Shown here: piece after piece, positions 63,976-64,000 of the stretch | Numbering within the stretch: position 1 is the first letter of the stretch | Layout of the letters: the number at the start of each line of letters is the position of its first letter | Origin: Burkholderiales bacterium | GTDB lineage: Bacteria > Pseudomonadota > Gammaproteobacteria > Burkholderiales > Burkholderiaceae_C | DNA length: 64,000 nt | Assembly: GCA_016185015.1 (NCBI GenBank) | Contig: JACPOI010000016.1 | Coordinates: 62,001-126,000, forward strand | Direction: 5' to 3' | Program-made: the position numbers and the translations under genes | The notes under the pieces: generated by a model | Told to the model about the DNA's origin: nothing | What the model saw: only the letters and a program-made list of their open reading frames with translations | Database searches by the model: none

Positions 63976-64000
63976 AGAACCGAAGGACTAAATGCGTGCG

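Noticed and set aside
63993-64000. Start of a further gene (ATGCGTGCG) after ureD
   Set aside because: Only eight bases are visible; it cannot be supported as ureA or anything else.

Overview
This window is chromosomal DNA from a high-GC betaproteobacterium, almost certainly Burkholderiales and most likely Comamonadaceae. The evidence is the protein families (a Bug-type tricarboxylate receptor, DUF3460 beside scpA, fused FdsG-FdsB formate dehydrogenase), the GC-rich codon use, and intergenic repeat types typical of that family. No rRNA, tRNA, CRISPR array or intact insertion sequence was found. Genes are dense on both strands. Most non-coding space of any size is taken up by structured repeats or regulatory DNA.

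Layout. 1-4.2 kb: start of serS, a structured repeat, ispH with an FKBP isomerase, radC, an Smr protein and a truncated haemoglobin. 4.2-7.1 kb: a large FtsX-type permease without its ATPase, then another intergenic repeat. 7.1-27.3 kb: a formate oxidation island. It holds fdhD, a periplasmic membrane-bound formate dehydrogenase operon (Tat mini-protein, catalytic, Fe-S and cytochrome b subunits plus two small unknown proteins), a two-component system, an accessory operon (DUF3305, DUF3306, a multi-cluster ferredoxin, a TorD-type chaperone), a cytoplasmic NAD-type formate dehydrogenase (fdsA and a fused fdsG-fdsB) and a LysR regulator. The two-component promoter region and the accessory operon share a near-identical palindrome, which links them as one regulon. 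27.5-37.7 kb: a solitary ABC binding protein, a second copy of the structured repeat, apbC, a patatin-like lipase, metG, a diguanylate cyclase with a hairpin in its leader, a DUF1275 protein and a SulP transporter.

37.8-43.9 kb: DUF3460, scpA and a cofactor block nadB-panD-bioB-panB-panC, supplying NAD, biotin and pantothenate/CoA. Both aspartate-consuming entry enzymes are adjacent. A set of four inverted repeats follows panC. 44.0-53.2 kb: an alpha/beta hydrolase, DUF488, rsmD, a pair of M16 peptidases, ftsY and a membrane GGDEF-EAL protein. 53.2-58.2 kb: a 270-bp MITE-like element, a Tat-exported caspase-like protein and a tight operon egtD-senB-senC, read as a selenoneine (selenium-ergothioneine) locus that lacks the senA synthase beside it. 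58.3-64 kb: a Bug receptor with an MmgE/PrpD enzyme behind an operator-like inverted repeat, two small unknown genes, a VF530 protein, a ProQ-like RNA chaperone and ureD, the first gene of a probable urease cluster beyond the window.

Most interesting: the egtD-senB-senC operon without senA, the shared palindrome with a regulator whose GAFTGA loop reads GAFAGA, the 270-bp nested-palindrome element, the two related mosaic repeats with inverted hairpin ends, and the hairpin cluster after panC.
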